A DNA stretch of 64,000 nucleotides from NCBI GenBank assembly GCA_033032865.1, contig JAWHQI010000329.1, positions 2,810,823 through 2,874,822 of the forward strand, given 5' to 3'. The notes beneath the pieces are model-generated. The model made no database searches. It worked only from the letters and a program-made list of their open reading frames with translations, and was not told where the DNA came from. The translations under genes were made by a program, and so were the position numbers. The number at the start of each line of letters is the position of its first letter. Within the stretch, counting starts at the first letter, position 1. Positions 43,625 through 55,407 of the stretch are shown here, piece after piece. Source of the stretch: Dactylorhiza incarnata. Lineage: Eukaryota; Streptophyta; Magnoliopsida; Asparagales; Orchidaceae.

Positions 43625-45658
43625 TGTAACACCCCAAAAATCGTAGTTCAGCGAGGTAGGCGGAGTGGTAGTGCTGCGTTCGGGATAGGCTAAAATTCCA
43701 TAGCTGTTCAGTGCGCACGACCAGTGTCCTCTTCGCGCACGACCAGTGACCGTGCGCATGTGATCGTGCGTTAATTCGCAAGGATTCAGAGTTCTGTCTC
43801 GAACAGTGCGCACGACCAGTGTCCTCTTCGCGCACGACCAGTGACCGTGCGCATGTGATCGTGCGCCCTGTTTATTCTGCTCCGCGATTTTGAGCGGAGA
43901 AGGAGATCGGTCCGCCCAAATCTATTGGAATTTGATCCAACGGCTGCGATGGTTGGCTGGGGGGTTTTAGGGCTTGGTAGAGGAGTTAAACCCTCATTAT
44001 TTCCAAGGCTTTCTCTCTCTTAGGTTGGAGAAAGGAGGAGGAGGCAAGGAGGAAGAAGAAGGGGAATCCGCCATTGCCGGAGCTTCGGAGCTCCGTTCGC
44101 CGATCCGAGACCGGCAGTGCGTAGAGGGCATCAAGGCGCTTCTTCTCCACCGTGTGGTTGCAAGCTTCTCATGGCTAGGAGGAGATCTCAAAAGGTAACG
44201 ACATTTCTCCTCCCGGTCCTTAGGATGCGTGTTTGGCATCCCTTCTTTTTCTGCATTTTGGCACCGGATCCGTCGAGTGAGAGGGATCCGGGTCGCCTTG
44301 GTTCAAGATAAACCACCGGGTTGATTGTGTCCGTCCCCGGCATGTTTTGCACTAGAGATCCGCTCCGTTAGCGGATTAGGCATTGTGGGTGAAGCCGGAT
44401 TTGTGGCCGTTGGTCCGATCCGGTGATGTTGATTTACGCACATTTTAGGGGTTTTGTTAGAAATCCGATTACGGCGAACTCGTCGTGGTGATGCCTTTAT
44501 AGCTTCGTGTGGTAACGAATGTTGGGTTTAGGGCAGAGAAATATTGTGCGGATTTTGGGGCTTGTGATGCCTAGTGTTGTGCGAAGGCGCGATTGGTCTT
44601 TGTGGTCGGCTGGCTATCCCGTGAAGACTGAGATTCACGTGTGGAGAGTGTCCCGGCAAGATTAGTCCCTTCGATTGTTGACTGACGAGAATGTCTGTGC
44701 TACGGTTGAGTCCGTTGACGGTCGCCAGGCGAGGCAATCGGTGGACGTTGTCCCGAAAGTAAGCCCAGGGCCTTGGGACGTTTTGGTTGGCCAGAATTCT
44801 TAGAATCGGTCTTGGTGCGTTGTTGGCGGCCCGAGCGTGTGAGCTGTCAGACAAGCCCGATGGCATGGTGGGCCAGGCGAGGTGGGTCTCAGCGAGAGCG
44901 CTTGGCCTTGGGTTTTGATGCCCTTGTGGGGAAGTAATGAGTACCCTTGTGTTGGTGATGTATGATGATGTGTTAGATTCATACGCTTTAGGGCGCCTTG
45001 GGTGAAACCCGGGCTTGCACTCATTTTGCATTGTTAGGCCCCTTTTATTACCTGCTCAACATAGAAACGTGGATGATGCTTGTGACACTCATGCCAGTAT
45101 TTATGTTGCTTTCCTTATGTACTTTTGCATACGAAGTGCTGACTTGCAAGGTGAAGTAGTTCCCCGGGGTCCGCTAGGACGGCCGGGAGGAGGGATGTTG
45201 TTACACCGCTTGTGGTCAGCCATAGCTGACCCTCGTTTACCGCTCTTTGTGATTTGGTTGCAGGGCAAGAATCGCAGGCTGGACCCAGCGCGCCGGCCAA
45301 AAAGGCCTAAAGCCTCACGAAGTGCTTAGTTGATTTCCTACATTACTTTCTTCGTACTTTGTTATATCCGGCTTGCATGCCGAGGCAGTATAGGGAAAAA
45401 CTATCCTTCCCCTTTTGTTGGGATGTCTTTTATTATGGAATGTTTGATATTTTGGACATTGCTTTGTAAGGCCTTAAGGCCAGTTGGACTCCTTTGTAGT
45501 ATGGACAATCTCTGTGGCTTAGTTTGTTTCCGCTGTGTTGTCTGAGTTATGAGATTGGGTAGTTAATATCATCTTTTAATACTAAAGCTGTGGCGGTTAT
45601 ATGCTGTGGGGTCCCGGCCGGACCCATATTATATGGTCATTACAGGGGAGGTGTTACA
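43625..45658 (+). repeat. Element D 3' LTR, full length
   Basis: The 2034-bp LTR retains the segment 44678-45127 that is missing from the 5' LTR. ORFs in it (for example 44528-45031 minus, 45015-45329 plus) show no recognisable domain. Confidence 0.93.
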
Positions 45659-46460
45659 ACATGAAAGTGTTTGGTTCTACCTGCTTCGTGCACGTCCCGG
45701 ACGCTCAGAGAACCAAGTTGGAGCCGAAAGCGAGGAAGTGTATCTTCATCGGCTACGATGAGCGGAAGAAGGGATGAAAGTGCATGGATCCGCAGACCCA
45801 CAAGTTTGTCGTCTAGCGCGACGTAGTGTTTGATGAACTAGTTTCCTACCAGGGAGTCTCTTCTGTGGTGCTGCCGGAGAGTGGAGAAGCTAGCAGGGAA
45901 GAAGAGAGGGTCACTGAGGACCCTACTGTGGATTTGGAGCTATCTCCTAGTGCTCCATCGCCATCTGGCTCAGGAGCAGCATCTGGCTCGGGAGGAGCTT
46001 CTGGCTCAGGGGGAGCTATGAACTCAAGGAGCAGGGAGAGCACCGCTTCAGGAGGAGTTCAGAGAGGAGCTCAGAGAGGAGCTCAAGCAGAGGAGTCTAC
46101 CGGAGTGGTAGATAGTGGCCAAGCCTTGAGGAGGTCGAAGAGGACGATCGTCTCGCCTGCTCGCTATAAGAAGGGGAACTTCGTGAGTTTGGTCTCCTGC
46201 TTCTTCGCAGGACCACTCGATGAGAGGGAACCTGCCTGCTTTGATGATGCAACTGACATCAAGGATTGGGACGCGACCATGATCGAGGAGATGTAGGCCC
46301 TAGAGAAGAATGAGACATGGGACCTGGTTCCCATGGTGGAAGGCATCAAACCTGTCACATGTAAATGGGTGTACAAGGTTAAGAAGAGGGATGATGGAGA
46401 AGTGGAGCGGTACAAGGCTAGGCTTGTCGTTCGGGGCTTCTCACAAACCTACGGAGAGGA
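45659..46460 (+). pseudogene. Copia C integrase C-terminus, linker and start of RT
   Basis: This continues the integrase after D: MKVFGSTCFVHV, KCIFIGYDERKKG (then TGA) and a TAG at 45814-45816. A Ser/Gly-rich linker follows (45826-46296, ending with TAG in place of the usual CAG, reading EEM-stop-ALEKNETW). The RT N-terminus has CKWVYKVKKRDDG and RLVVRGFSQTYGED, up to the E insertion at 46460. Normal copia order is kept, and the only breaks are stop codons. Confidence 0.88.
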
Positions 46461-48000
46461 TGATGTGAAATTTCAAAGCACTAAACTAACAATACAATAT
46501 GATAAGCAGTTTAAGATTGGAATCAATATAGTGCAACAAAATTTCAAGTAATAAAAACCGCAAGTGCACGGTGTACAATTGTAATACCGATACAAGTACG
46601 AGTCGATCCACAGAGAAGGTCTAAATTCTACTTTAATTCAGGCGAATTATAAATAAAAGGGTTGGATTGATTTGTTTAAAAGTGAGATCTTAATTTGAGA
46701 AAAAAAATAATCTTTGATAAATATGTCTCGCGTGCAATTTTATTAAAATATTTAATATATGATTTAATGAATAAGACTTCATCGTGATATAAAAATGATA
46801 TATAGAAGTTTGGGTGCGCATAAAGATCTTGTTATTTTATAATTCACAAAAATATTTTTATATTAATCGCTTTCCACATATTACATCAAAATTTCTTAAG
46901 CATGTGATATATGCGAGCAAACTAAGACAAAAACTTAAGTGATAAAACATGATTTAGAGCTTCAAGAACGAGTCCGAAAGTTTGCTTAAATCACTAAGAA
47001 TATTTTGTATGCACTCACGCTATATGACAGCGAACTTTCGTAGGAATGCAATATGCGCATTAGGCTACACAAAATATCAAAGCTTGTTTTTACAATTTTC
47101 GGATATAAATATGATTGAGCGATGAAGAATTATAACAATCATATAATTAAATAAATAATTACGTTGCACCCGAAACAATAATAAATTACTCACGCATGAT
47201 TTGTTTTACAAATATTATGGGAGAGATCATCATGAAAGAATAAATAAGAAAATTAAGAATTTTATTGATTCAAAAGTAAAGACTTACAAACTTGCGCGAA
47301 GCACATACATAAGATTCCTCCTCTTAGACAATGTCTCTCGTAAACTCACAAAAACTATGCTAGTAGAATATATTTTCAGCTCCCAAAAAGTTCTTCACCC
47401 TTCATATCACTAAGGAACATCAATTTATAGAAAAATTGCTCAAAATATTGAGCGGGAAAATATGTAACTCCAAAGTCCAAAAAAAGAATGATATTAATTT
47501 GGCTCCCATGAGGGAAGCTGAAATTGATTTCATTGTCCAAGTAATTAAATGCTGAATTTATTTGGGCGTTCCCCAAGGGTGTTGACTAAGTCAACACCCA
47601 AGGCAACATTTTGGGCTGAAATGAATTCAGCGTTCATGGGAATGTTGAATTCATTTCAGCACCATTTGGTGTTGACTTCGGTCAACACCCAAGTTGGGTG
47701 TTTATCCATTAAGCTAGTTCCATCATGGGCATTTGCGGTCTTCCGCGCATCGACTTTTTTTCTTTCTTTTCCGTTCGAAATCTCTACCGTGCGTTGACCT
47801 CTTTTAGAATTTATTTTATAGTCTGCAATTACACAAACAAAAATACCGTGAAAAGTATCATTTTAAATATAACAATGGAAACTATGAAATAAATATACAA
47901 ACTGCGTGTACCAATAAACAAAAATACCGTGAAAAGCATAATTTTTAAATAGAATCTACATAAAATACTATAAAATAAATGCGTTTTGGTGATTTCATCA
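46461..48000 (-). mobile_element. Element E: solo LTR of an Athila-like element
   Basis: This 1540-bp sequence begins TGATG and ends CATCA and is flanked by the duplication GAGGA (46456-46460 and 48001-48005), which splits the RT codons of C exactly (TYGED / DYEETF). Near its plus-strand start, GCAAGTGCACG followed by CGATCCACAGAGAAG resembles the same place in the Athila H LTR (near 52375), so orientation is inferred as minus. There is no coding region and no second LTR. This is the product expected from recombination between two LTRs. Confidence 0.85.
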
Positions 48001-49320
48001 GAGGACTACGAGGAGACATTTAGTCCTGTCGCGAAGATGACGTCGGTGAGGACGATCATCGCTCTGGCAGCGTGCCGAGGTTGGAAGCTGTGGCAGCTTG
48101 ATGTGAAGAACGCGTTCCTGTATGGAGAGATTGACAAAGACATATTCATGGTACAACCACCTGGATACGTGTCCAAGTCACTTCCTCATCACGTATGCAA
48201 GCTGAAGAAGGCCCTCTACGGGTTGAAATAGGCGTCGAGAGCCTGGTATGGAAAGATTGCGGAGTACTTGCAGTTCTGCGGCTACGATGCCTCAGACTCA
48301 GACTCCAGCATGTTCGCGAAGAAGAGTGGAGGTCTTCACGTGATGGTGCTGCTGTACGTCGACGACATGATCGTGACAGGGAACAACCCTGAGGAGGTCG
48401 CGGCGTTGAGACAGCAGCTCTCCATACGATTCGAGATGAAGGATCTTGGTGAACTGTGCCATTTCCTTGGCCTCCAAGTTGAGAAGAGAAGAGGCGGGCT
48501 GTATGTTTCCCAGAGGGCGTATGCCGAGAGGATCGTCGAAAGATTCGGCATGAAGGAGGGGAAGAGCAGTTCCGTTCCTCTGGAGGCTGGGTTGAAGCTT
48601 CGGAAGGAAGAAGGGAGGATTCTTCCTGATCCGAAGATCTTTCAGACACTAATGGGGAGTCTTATCTACCTGACTATCACGAGGTCGGACATCGCCTTTG
48701 CTGTCGGCCGAGTTAGTCGGTATATGCAGGAGCCGCGGAAGCCTCATCTGGAGGCAGCCAAGGGGATTCTGAAGTACGTGAAGGGAACCCTTGAGATGGG
48801 GTTGTCCTATGAAGAGAAGTCTGACTTCAAGCTGCATGGGTACACGGATGCAGATTGTAGAAGTGACGATGATGATCGCAAGTCGACATCAGGCTACGTG
48901 TTCTTGTGTGGAGCTGCTGCTATCGCGTGGTGTAGCATGAAGCAGGACTCTATTTCCCTTTCTACCACAGAGGCCGAGTACAAGGCGTCGTCCTTAGTAG
49001 CTCAGGAGTGTGTTTGGCTAAGGAGACTAGTGGAGGATGTAGACGAGGAGGTCAGCGGGCCTACAGTGCCTCGCGGGGACAATGAGAGTGCATTGAAACT
49101 GGTAACCAATCCAGTGTGTCATGCAAGGACCAAACACATTGAGATCGAGCATCACTTCATCAAAGAGAAGGTGCTGGGTGGCTTGATTGCTGTGGAGAAT
49201 GTGCGGAGTGAAGACAACCTTGCGGATATATTCATGAAGCCCCTATCTGCGGGGCCGTTCCGGAGGCTTCGCTCGTTGCTTGGAGTTGTTCCCGGAGCTC
49301 ACTTCAAGGGGGAGTGTTAG
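48001..49320 (+). pseudogene. Copia C reverse transcriptase and RNase H
   Basis: The RT continues with DYEETFSPVAKM, LDVKNAFLYGEI and a TAG at 48229-48231 where Gln is expected (ALYGLK-stop-ASRAW). From there to the end the frame is open. It has the catalytic LLYVDDM near 48352-48372, the TRSDIAFAVG region, and RNase H with YTDADC, STTEAEY and DNESAL. The stop codon TAG (49318-49320) lies inside the first bases of the 3' LTR, as in many copia elements. The domain itself looks well preserved, with catalytic residues present; the upstream stops prevent a full polyprotein. Confidence 0.9.
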
Positions 49321-49927
49321 ATTTTTTGAAGTGAGCTAATGCCCGGCGCTAGCGCTACCGCTGGCGTTAGCTCCTTCTCGTCACCCCTTTGGTTTTTGTC
49401 TATAAATAGAGGGGTACCCCCCCTAAGAGTATGCATTTTGAAAGTGGCGAGTATCCTCAACTTTGAGCGAGTTAGAGATACCAGAGCGCTACTTGGCGAG
49501 CATCGAACTTGGAGTAAGTTCGGCAGGAGAGTTGCCTACTCGCGAGATACCGCCCGGCGCTAGTGATAACGCTCGCGGTAGCGAGAAGTGGAGGAAGCGA
49601 AGCGCGGCGAGCATGTGAGTAGCTTGGAATGCGAGCATCGAGCTTGCGAGTTGGAGATCTAACGCTGGGCGCTAGCGTTAACGCCGGTGGTAGCGAGGAT
49701 CGAGTATCACTTGCGCGGTGTGCTCCAGAGAAGAAGCGGACCTTGTCCGTGACCAAGTTCTTTTCTACTATTGGTTGTTGTGATTCAAGTTGGATGCAAC
49801 TTGTATTCAGCCTTGTTCATTTATAACTAGCTGCCAGAGTTATTAAATTGTGATAGTATTGCTCCTTTCTTAGTGTCCTTATTCTCCTGTTGGTTGACGT
49901 GTTCTTCCGACTACAAAATATTTCACA
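49315..49927 (+). repeat. Element C 3' LTR
   Basis: The 613-bp LTR is collinear with 34899-35493 and has TATAAATA at 49401-49408. It is followed by the duplication GTAAT at 49928-49932. More than a dozen differences from the 5' LTR are visible, so C is older than D. Confidence 0.92.
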
Positions 49928-50171
49928 GTAATATGTGTTGTGTTCATATTACCTTATATTTTGAAACCATAAGCAGGTCAATGATCGACGAAGGCTTCGT
50001 TTGGCACGGTGATGACGGTCATGAACGCGGTGGTTATGAATCGTCGTTTGTGACCGCCTGACCTCACCTAATAAAGAACTTCATCCACTTTTTAATTTCA
50101 AAAAACTAGTTTTATTTTCTTGCACCACCTAGCTAGGGCATGTTTGGCACAGCGACGGTGGCCATCAACAC
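49928..50171. other. Downstream flank of the dirigent gene, interrupted by C, with MITE-like phrases
   Basis: After the duplication GTAAT this continues the sequence that once followed the dirigent gene directly. GTTTGGCAC followed by GGTCATGAACG and GGTTATGAAT occurs at about 50000-50045 and in shorter form from 50142. The earlier block is inverted relative to about 29835-29880. GGGCATGTTTGGCA at 50136 looks like a Harbinger/Tourist-type terminus, but no matching second end was found. No gene is seen. Confidence 0.5.
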
Positions 50172-52339
50172 GGTGAATTGCCCCAAGTACAAACGTGACT
50201 TGGATGAAGGCAAGATCGAACACAAGCGTCCTAAAGGTATATTTGTTATTGAATTAAATTTAAGTTTGGCCACGACTATCCTAGATTGGGTATTTGATAC
50301 CGGATCTTGTGCTCACTTAGTTTCTAATGTGCAGTCACTAAAGGATGGGAGACCACTCTCCAAAGGAGAAGTTGTGCTGAAGGTGGGAAATGGTGCAAGT
50401 ATCTCTGCAGTTACTGTGGGCACGCTCGACCTTCATCTACCTAGTGGTTTATGTTTAAGTTTAAGAGATGTTTATCATGTCCCTTCTGTGTTTAGAAACA
50501 TTATATCTATGTCATGCTTAGATGCAGAAGGTTTTTTTTATGATTTCTAATTCACAAATGACTATTAAGAAGGATGGTATGTTTTATGCAAATGCGTTCA
50601 TCTCTAATGGTTTGTATTTGCCTAACATAGTTGAAGATAAATCAATATTGAATATCAACAACAAAAAACTCAAGATATCTCATATGAATGAGACTCTCTT
50701 ATGGCATCATCGCCTTGGTCACATAAACGAGAAACGCATAAAGAAATTACATCAAGCTAATCTTGTAAATTCTTTTGATCTTGATGCAATTGGAACATGC
50801 GAATCATGTTTAACGGGAAAGATGACCAAAACACCTTTCAACAAGAAAGGTGCAAGAGCGAATAACTTATTGGAATTGATACACTCCAATGTATGTGGTC
50901 CAATGAGCACTAGTGCAAGAGATGGTTATAGGTATTTCATCACCTTCACGGATGATCATAGTCGTTATGGCTATGTTTATCTTATGAATCATAAAAGTGA
51001 ATCACTTGAGAAATTCAAGGAATACAAGAATGAAGTAGAGAACCAACTCGACAAGAAAATTAAAGTCTTGAGAACTGATCGTGGAGGTGAGTATTTGAGC
51101 AATATGTTCACTATTTACCTGAAAGAGTGTGGTATCGTACCACAACTTACTCCACCCGGCACCCCGCAATGGAATGGTGTCTCCGAAAGGAGAAACCGAA
51201 CCTTGCTTGACATGGTTCGTTCCATAATGTGCCAGACCGATCTACCGTTATACTTTTGGGGTCATGCACTCCTAACTGCGGCTCACACTTTAAACATCGT
51301 TCCAACTAACCGTTGATAAAACTCCACATGATATATGGATGGGCAAGACACCCATTATATCTTATCTTAAAATTTGGGGTTGCGAGGCATATGTTAAACA
51401 TAATCTATCGACAAAATTGGAACCCAAAGTGGATAAATGTTTCTTCATAGGATACCCAAGGGAAACAAAAAGGGTATAGTTTTTGGCACAAGTCGACGAA
51501 TACCATATTCGTAAAGAAGTGCGCAACATTCTTAGAAAAAGAGTTTCTTGAAAGAATCAAGAACCGCGACAGTAGGATAATTCTTGAGGAAACTCAAGAG
51601 GACCTACAAGGGTGTGATCATGAGATGAGTTTTGATATTCAGGATGATCACGAAATGTCACATGAAGTTCCTTTACTCAGTGGGAGTATGAGCATTCCAC
51701 CTCCACAAATGATTATTGAGGAGGCCCACACTACACCACCAAGCAACTGCTTAACTCGTATTGAGCATGAATCAATTCTACAAGAAATTATGGAAGAAAT
51801 TTGGGAGACTCAAGAGGAGTTAAATGAGCAGAAGGAACTTAGAAGCTGTCAACAAGGGTGAGAAGAAAACTTGTCCTTTACATGGGTATTCATGAAGTCT
51901 TAGTTATAGACACCGAAGACCCCTTCACCTATGAAAAAGCAATAAAAAGATAGATTCCAATGCTTGGCAAGAGCCATGAAATCTGAAATGCAATCCATGT
52001 ATGACAACCAAGTATGGGACTTGGTTGACCTTCCCGAAGGAAAGAAGTCCATTGCTAACAAATGGATTTTCAAGTGGAAGATGGACATGAATGGCAACAT
52101 GACAACCTACAAGACTAGACTTGTGGCAAAAGGTTTCAGTCAAATCCAAGGGATTGATTATGATGAAACATTCTCGTCGGTTGTAATGTTCAAAACGATT
52201 CAGATCATGTTGGCTATTGCCGCTTTCTATGACTATGAAATAAGGCAATTAGATGTCAAAACCGTGTTCCTAAATGGAAAGCTTGATGAGGATGTTTTCA
52301 TGAAGCAACCACAAAGTTTTGAATATCCGAAAAAACAAC
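50172..52339 (+). pseudogene. Element F: Ty1/copia gag-pol fragment, first part
   Basis: The frames read, in order: the end of the gag zinc knuckle (NCPKYKRD), protease active site FDTGSCAHL, preintegrase LLWHHRLGHINEKRI to CESCLTGKMTK, integrase FTDDHSRYGY, RTDRGGEY and PQWNGVSERRN, and the RT N-terminus WIFKWKMDMNGN to LDVKTVFLNGKLDEDVF. Breaks include a frameshift in a T8 run at about 50533-50540, another near 51314 where PTNR meets DKTPHDIW, and several stops between 51470 and 51960. No LTR is visible on either side. The Athila element H interrupts it at 52339/62395. Confidence 0.88.
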
Positions 52340-53790
52340 TGATACGGTGAAAATGAGTACGTGTTACGCAAGTGCACGTGCCGATTCAAGTAATAAAGTG
52401 TAAGTAAGATCGTCTCCACAGGGAAGTGTTAATTTAACGCTCACAAGTACTAATATTATCCTTTTCTTTGAATCCAAGTAAATAATTCAAAAGTTGGTTG
52501 CGTGAAGAAAAATTAAAATAGGAAAATAACTTTAATTAATTAATTCAATGAGTTTTTATTTTTATTTTTGAGAAATACCAATTTTTAGAGAAAGCTTTGC
52601 ATGTGGATTTCCTAAGTCTATGTGATATGAAATTTCAAAAGATTTAGTTAAATATTTGTAAAATTATTCTCCTGACGCAAATTAAATGTAGGACTCATTA
52701 CCTCTCGGTCTCCGAAATCCGTACACAGCGACTAATCATGAAGAAAGTGAAATCTCTTTCTACTTCCAATGATTAAATTAAAATATGCGAATTACTTTCG
52801 TCACTCCTCTCTCGAATTTCGCGACGCAGTATTTGGATGAAGAATTTTTGGTTAAAGATTTATGTGGTTCCTCTCTCGATTTATTCCACATAAGAAAATG
52901 GTTTGTATAACCTTGCGTGCAACTCCTCTCTCGATTTATGAATACACTCCAAAGAGATATACAAAGCTTGACACAAAATCTTCAAAATGTAATCGCACAC
53001 TTAAAACAGACAAAGAATTGAAGCAAATAATTTAACAGAATTGTGTTCTAATACATATCACAAAAGACAAAGTACTTTTCCACACACAAAGCTACAGATT
53101 TTAGTTCATGCTAATTGGAATAAAATAACAAATAAGAACATTCTTACAAGACATGCTCAAAGACATGGTTGAAGAAGGTAAGTTTTTCATTCCAAAGTTG
53201 CAATATCTCTCTTCCGGAATGGAATGGTTCGGCTCTCCAAGTAGGAAGAATTCTCCTTGCCGAAAATATCTTCTCCTTTCTCCTCAATTTCGTCGTTCTC
53301 CCCCCAATTTCCTCCTTTTTTCTTGCTCTCCTTTCCCTCTATTTTATAATTCAAATTAAGTAACTTCCCAATTTCAATTCTTGTAACCGCCATCTTCTAT
53401 ATTTAATTCTCCTCATTAGAATCACATAATAAGCCTTCTAATTCCGTCTCCAGCCAGCTGTCCGCCTGTGCATAACTGCTGCCACCTCATCATATGGTTT
53501 TAAATAATCGCGCCATTTAAGCCATGTTTTCAGCGCCCGCTTGTTATAACCCTGTTGCGACAAATCCGCCTGCATTAATTATTCCTCCATTTCTTTTCTT
53601 TCCATTCTGAACACTCATTTAATTCCTGCATATTAAACTCGAATTTAAGCAGAATCACCATGAAATAATTACTTTGTAATTTATAATTAATTAAGTTTAT
53701 TATATCAAAGTTTCATATTAATATTCATCATTTCATAGTGCAAAATGTGTTATTCATAGACCAAATAACTTCTATTTTAGGAAGTTATCA
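52340..53790 (-). repeat. Element H 3' LTR
   Basis: This 1451-bp LTR is almost identical to 60939-62394; I see small indels and scattered substitutions. ORFs at 53153-53393 and their mirror copies at 61748-61987 lie in the LTR and are not genes. Confidence 0.93.
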
Positions 53791-53801
53791 CACCCCCACA
53801 C
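53791..53801 (-). promoter_or_regulatory. Polypurine tract of H
   Basis: On the minus strand GTGTGGGGGTG directly precedes the 3' LTR. Confidence 0.85.
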
Positions 53802-55407
53802 TTAGCTTTTTGCTAGCCCCTAGCAAAACTACATACAAATTTTTTGATTCATATGAGCTTGCATGCTCAAGATTTATAATATAAGGAGGCTAAGCAAGCA
53901 ACAACATTGTATAATTTGCCAAATAAACATATTTGAGTAAGTTAGGGAAATAGTGGGAATAATATTCAAATGAGACTTCACATAGTGTGTATGCGATTCT
54001 CTTTTAAATCAATCGTTCCAATCCAAATTAATACATTTAAACATCTATAAAAAAAATAATTCTGAGTAGAACAATGCTAATAACCATGATTAGTCCATTA
54101 CAACAATAATTTAGTAAAAACAAGGAATGGAAAGGATTCTCAACAATATGGTCTTTTATAACAAATGAGAAAGGATTTTCAAAAAGCAACAATCCCCTAG
54201 TGCTTAGGTCATGAAGACACACATTTATTACTTTTTTATGTACTCATGATAGGGATCTTTCCAAATATTTGAATGCTTGCTTAGGCCACGTATCACTATG
54301 GTACTAAATATATATATATATTTTCTTTTTATAAATATATCATCATAATAAGGATCATTCCAAACATATGTATGTTTAGGCCACATATCATTATGAGACG
54401 TTCTCCTTTTTTTTAACATATACTCACATAGCAGGGATCATTCCAAGTAAGCAAGCAAATATCCAGGCCACATATCACCATAAGCAATTTCTCTCTTTTT
54501 ACTTTTGATTTTTTTTTCTTCATGATTTAACACACTAGCATGGATGTCACTTGAGAAAATCCACAAGATTAATATTCAAGAATGAAGTTGATTTTCCAAG
54601 ATGATAGCAAGTGATGGTTCGATAAATGATATTTACTAGTTCATTATTGCTTTGGACTAAACAATGCTTATTTTGCTCTTGACTACTTTTGAATTTAATT
54701 TTTATAGAAATTTAAAATATATACAACTTGTTTTAGAGCTCATGAAATAAAGAGAAGTAGTGTTCAACAAATTTTTCAAAAGAATACTCCCATTATTCCC
54801 TAACTTTGGAAAATAAATATACATTCATTTGGCAAAATAATTATCCTTGCTACTTATGAAAATAACGGGGTGGTAAAATTTTATAGTGACAAAGGTTATC
54901 AAATATAACCAACCCACCCCCACACTTTAGAATTTAACTTGCCCTCAAGTTAAAACAGATGTATTCATATAACGATATAAATTGAACAAAATACTCCCCT
55001 TCCAAACATAGGAGTATGTTGGATCCATTCAACTAGCTCCAAGCTCCATGTAGTAGATGACCTTGGGCTCGGCATGTCACATTTTCCTGCAACATAAACT
55101 CACCAAAAACAATACATGCATAGCAATATCCCAACAAAATATAATATTCAGCAGCATAATGATCAACCACAAGTAGTCACATGTGGGTCCTAGCTTCCAC
55201 AACAATATTCGTTCAGAAAAACATAACCAACCCAGCAGAATAGTGTAGAAAGTGACAATCAAAACACATCTATGGTTCAAGCAAAAAGCAGTAATTATGT
55301 AGAGAAATTATATTAAAAATTAAAAATAGCTTCCTATTCTACATTTTATTGGGTTGCCTCCCATCCAGCGCCTAATTTAAAGTCCCGGCAGGACCTAATG
55401 ATAGTGT
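53802..55407 (-). other. Element H 3' untranslated region without env-like ORF
   Basis: About 1.6 kb, AT-rich. No ORF above about 67 codons fits an envelope-like protein. Three imperfect repeats with GG(A/C)TC(A/T)TTCCAA and AGGCCACATATCA-type phrases lie at about 54240-54490. Either the env-like region was lost or this Athila branch never had one. Confidence 0.7.

Larger units (their letters stand above)
37166..45658 (+). mobile_element. Element D: Tekay/Del-lineage gypsy (chromovirus), full length
   Basis: The 5' LTR is 37166-38749 and the 3' LTR 43625-45658, with termini TGTAACACCCC and GGTGTTACA, flanked by the perfect duplication ACATG (37161-37165 and 45659-45663). It has an iMet-type primer site, a purine tract before the 3' LTR and one uninterrupted gag-pol ORF. 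It lies inside the copia C integrase in the same direction. The LTRs show few substitutions, so insertion is recent. The 5' LTR carries a 450-bp deletion relative to the 3' LTR. This is the only element in the window with an intact polyprotein. Confidence 0.94.
34899..49927 (+). mobile_element. Element C: Ty1/copia retrotransposon carrying nested D and E
   Basis: The 5' LTR is 34899-35493 and the 3' LTR 49315-49927, flanked by the perfect duplication GTAAT (34894-34898 and 49928-49932). LTRs start TGTTAGATTT and end TATTTCACA. A tRNA-iMet primer site follows the 5' LTR, and the purine tract TTCAAGGGGGAG precedes the 3' LTR. Coding order gag, integrase, RT, RNase H is copia-type. The element is interrupted by D at 37165/45659 and by E at 46460/48001; without these and their duplications it is about 4.99 kb. 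The part between gag and the end of protease is deleted and several stop codons are present, so it is not autonomous. Confidence 0.93.

Noticed and set aside
48146..48649. 167-codon minus-strand ORF over copia RT
   Set aside because: The plus strand encodes YVDD-type RT at the same place.
29835..50045. A transposon capturing the dirigent gene between inverted ends
   Set aside because: The inverted phrases at about 29835-29880 and 50000-50045 face the wrong way for termini of one element enclosing the gene, and no target duplication was found.
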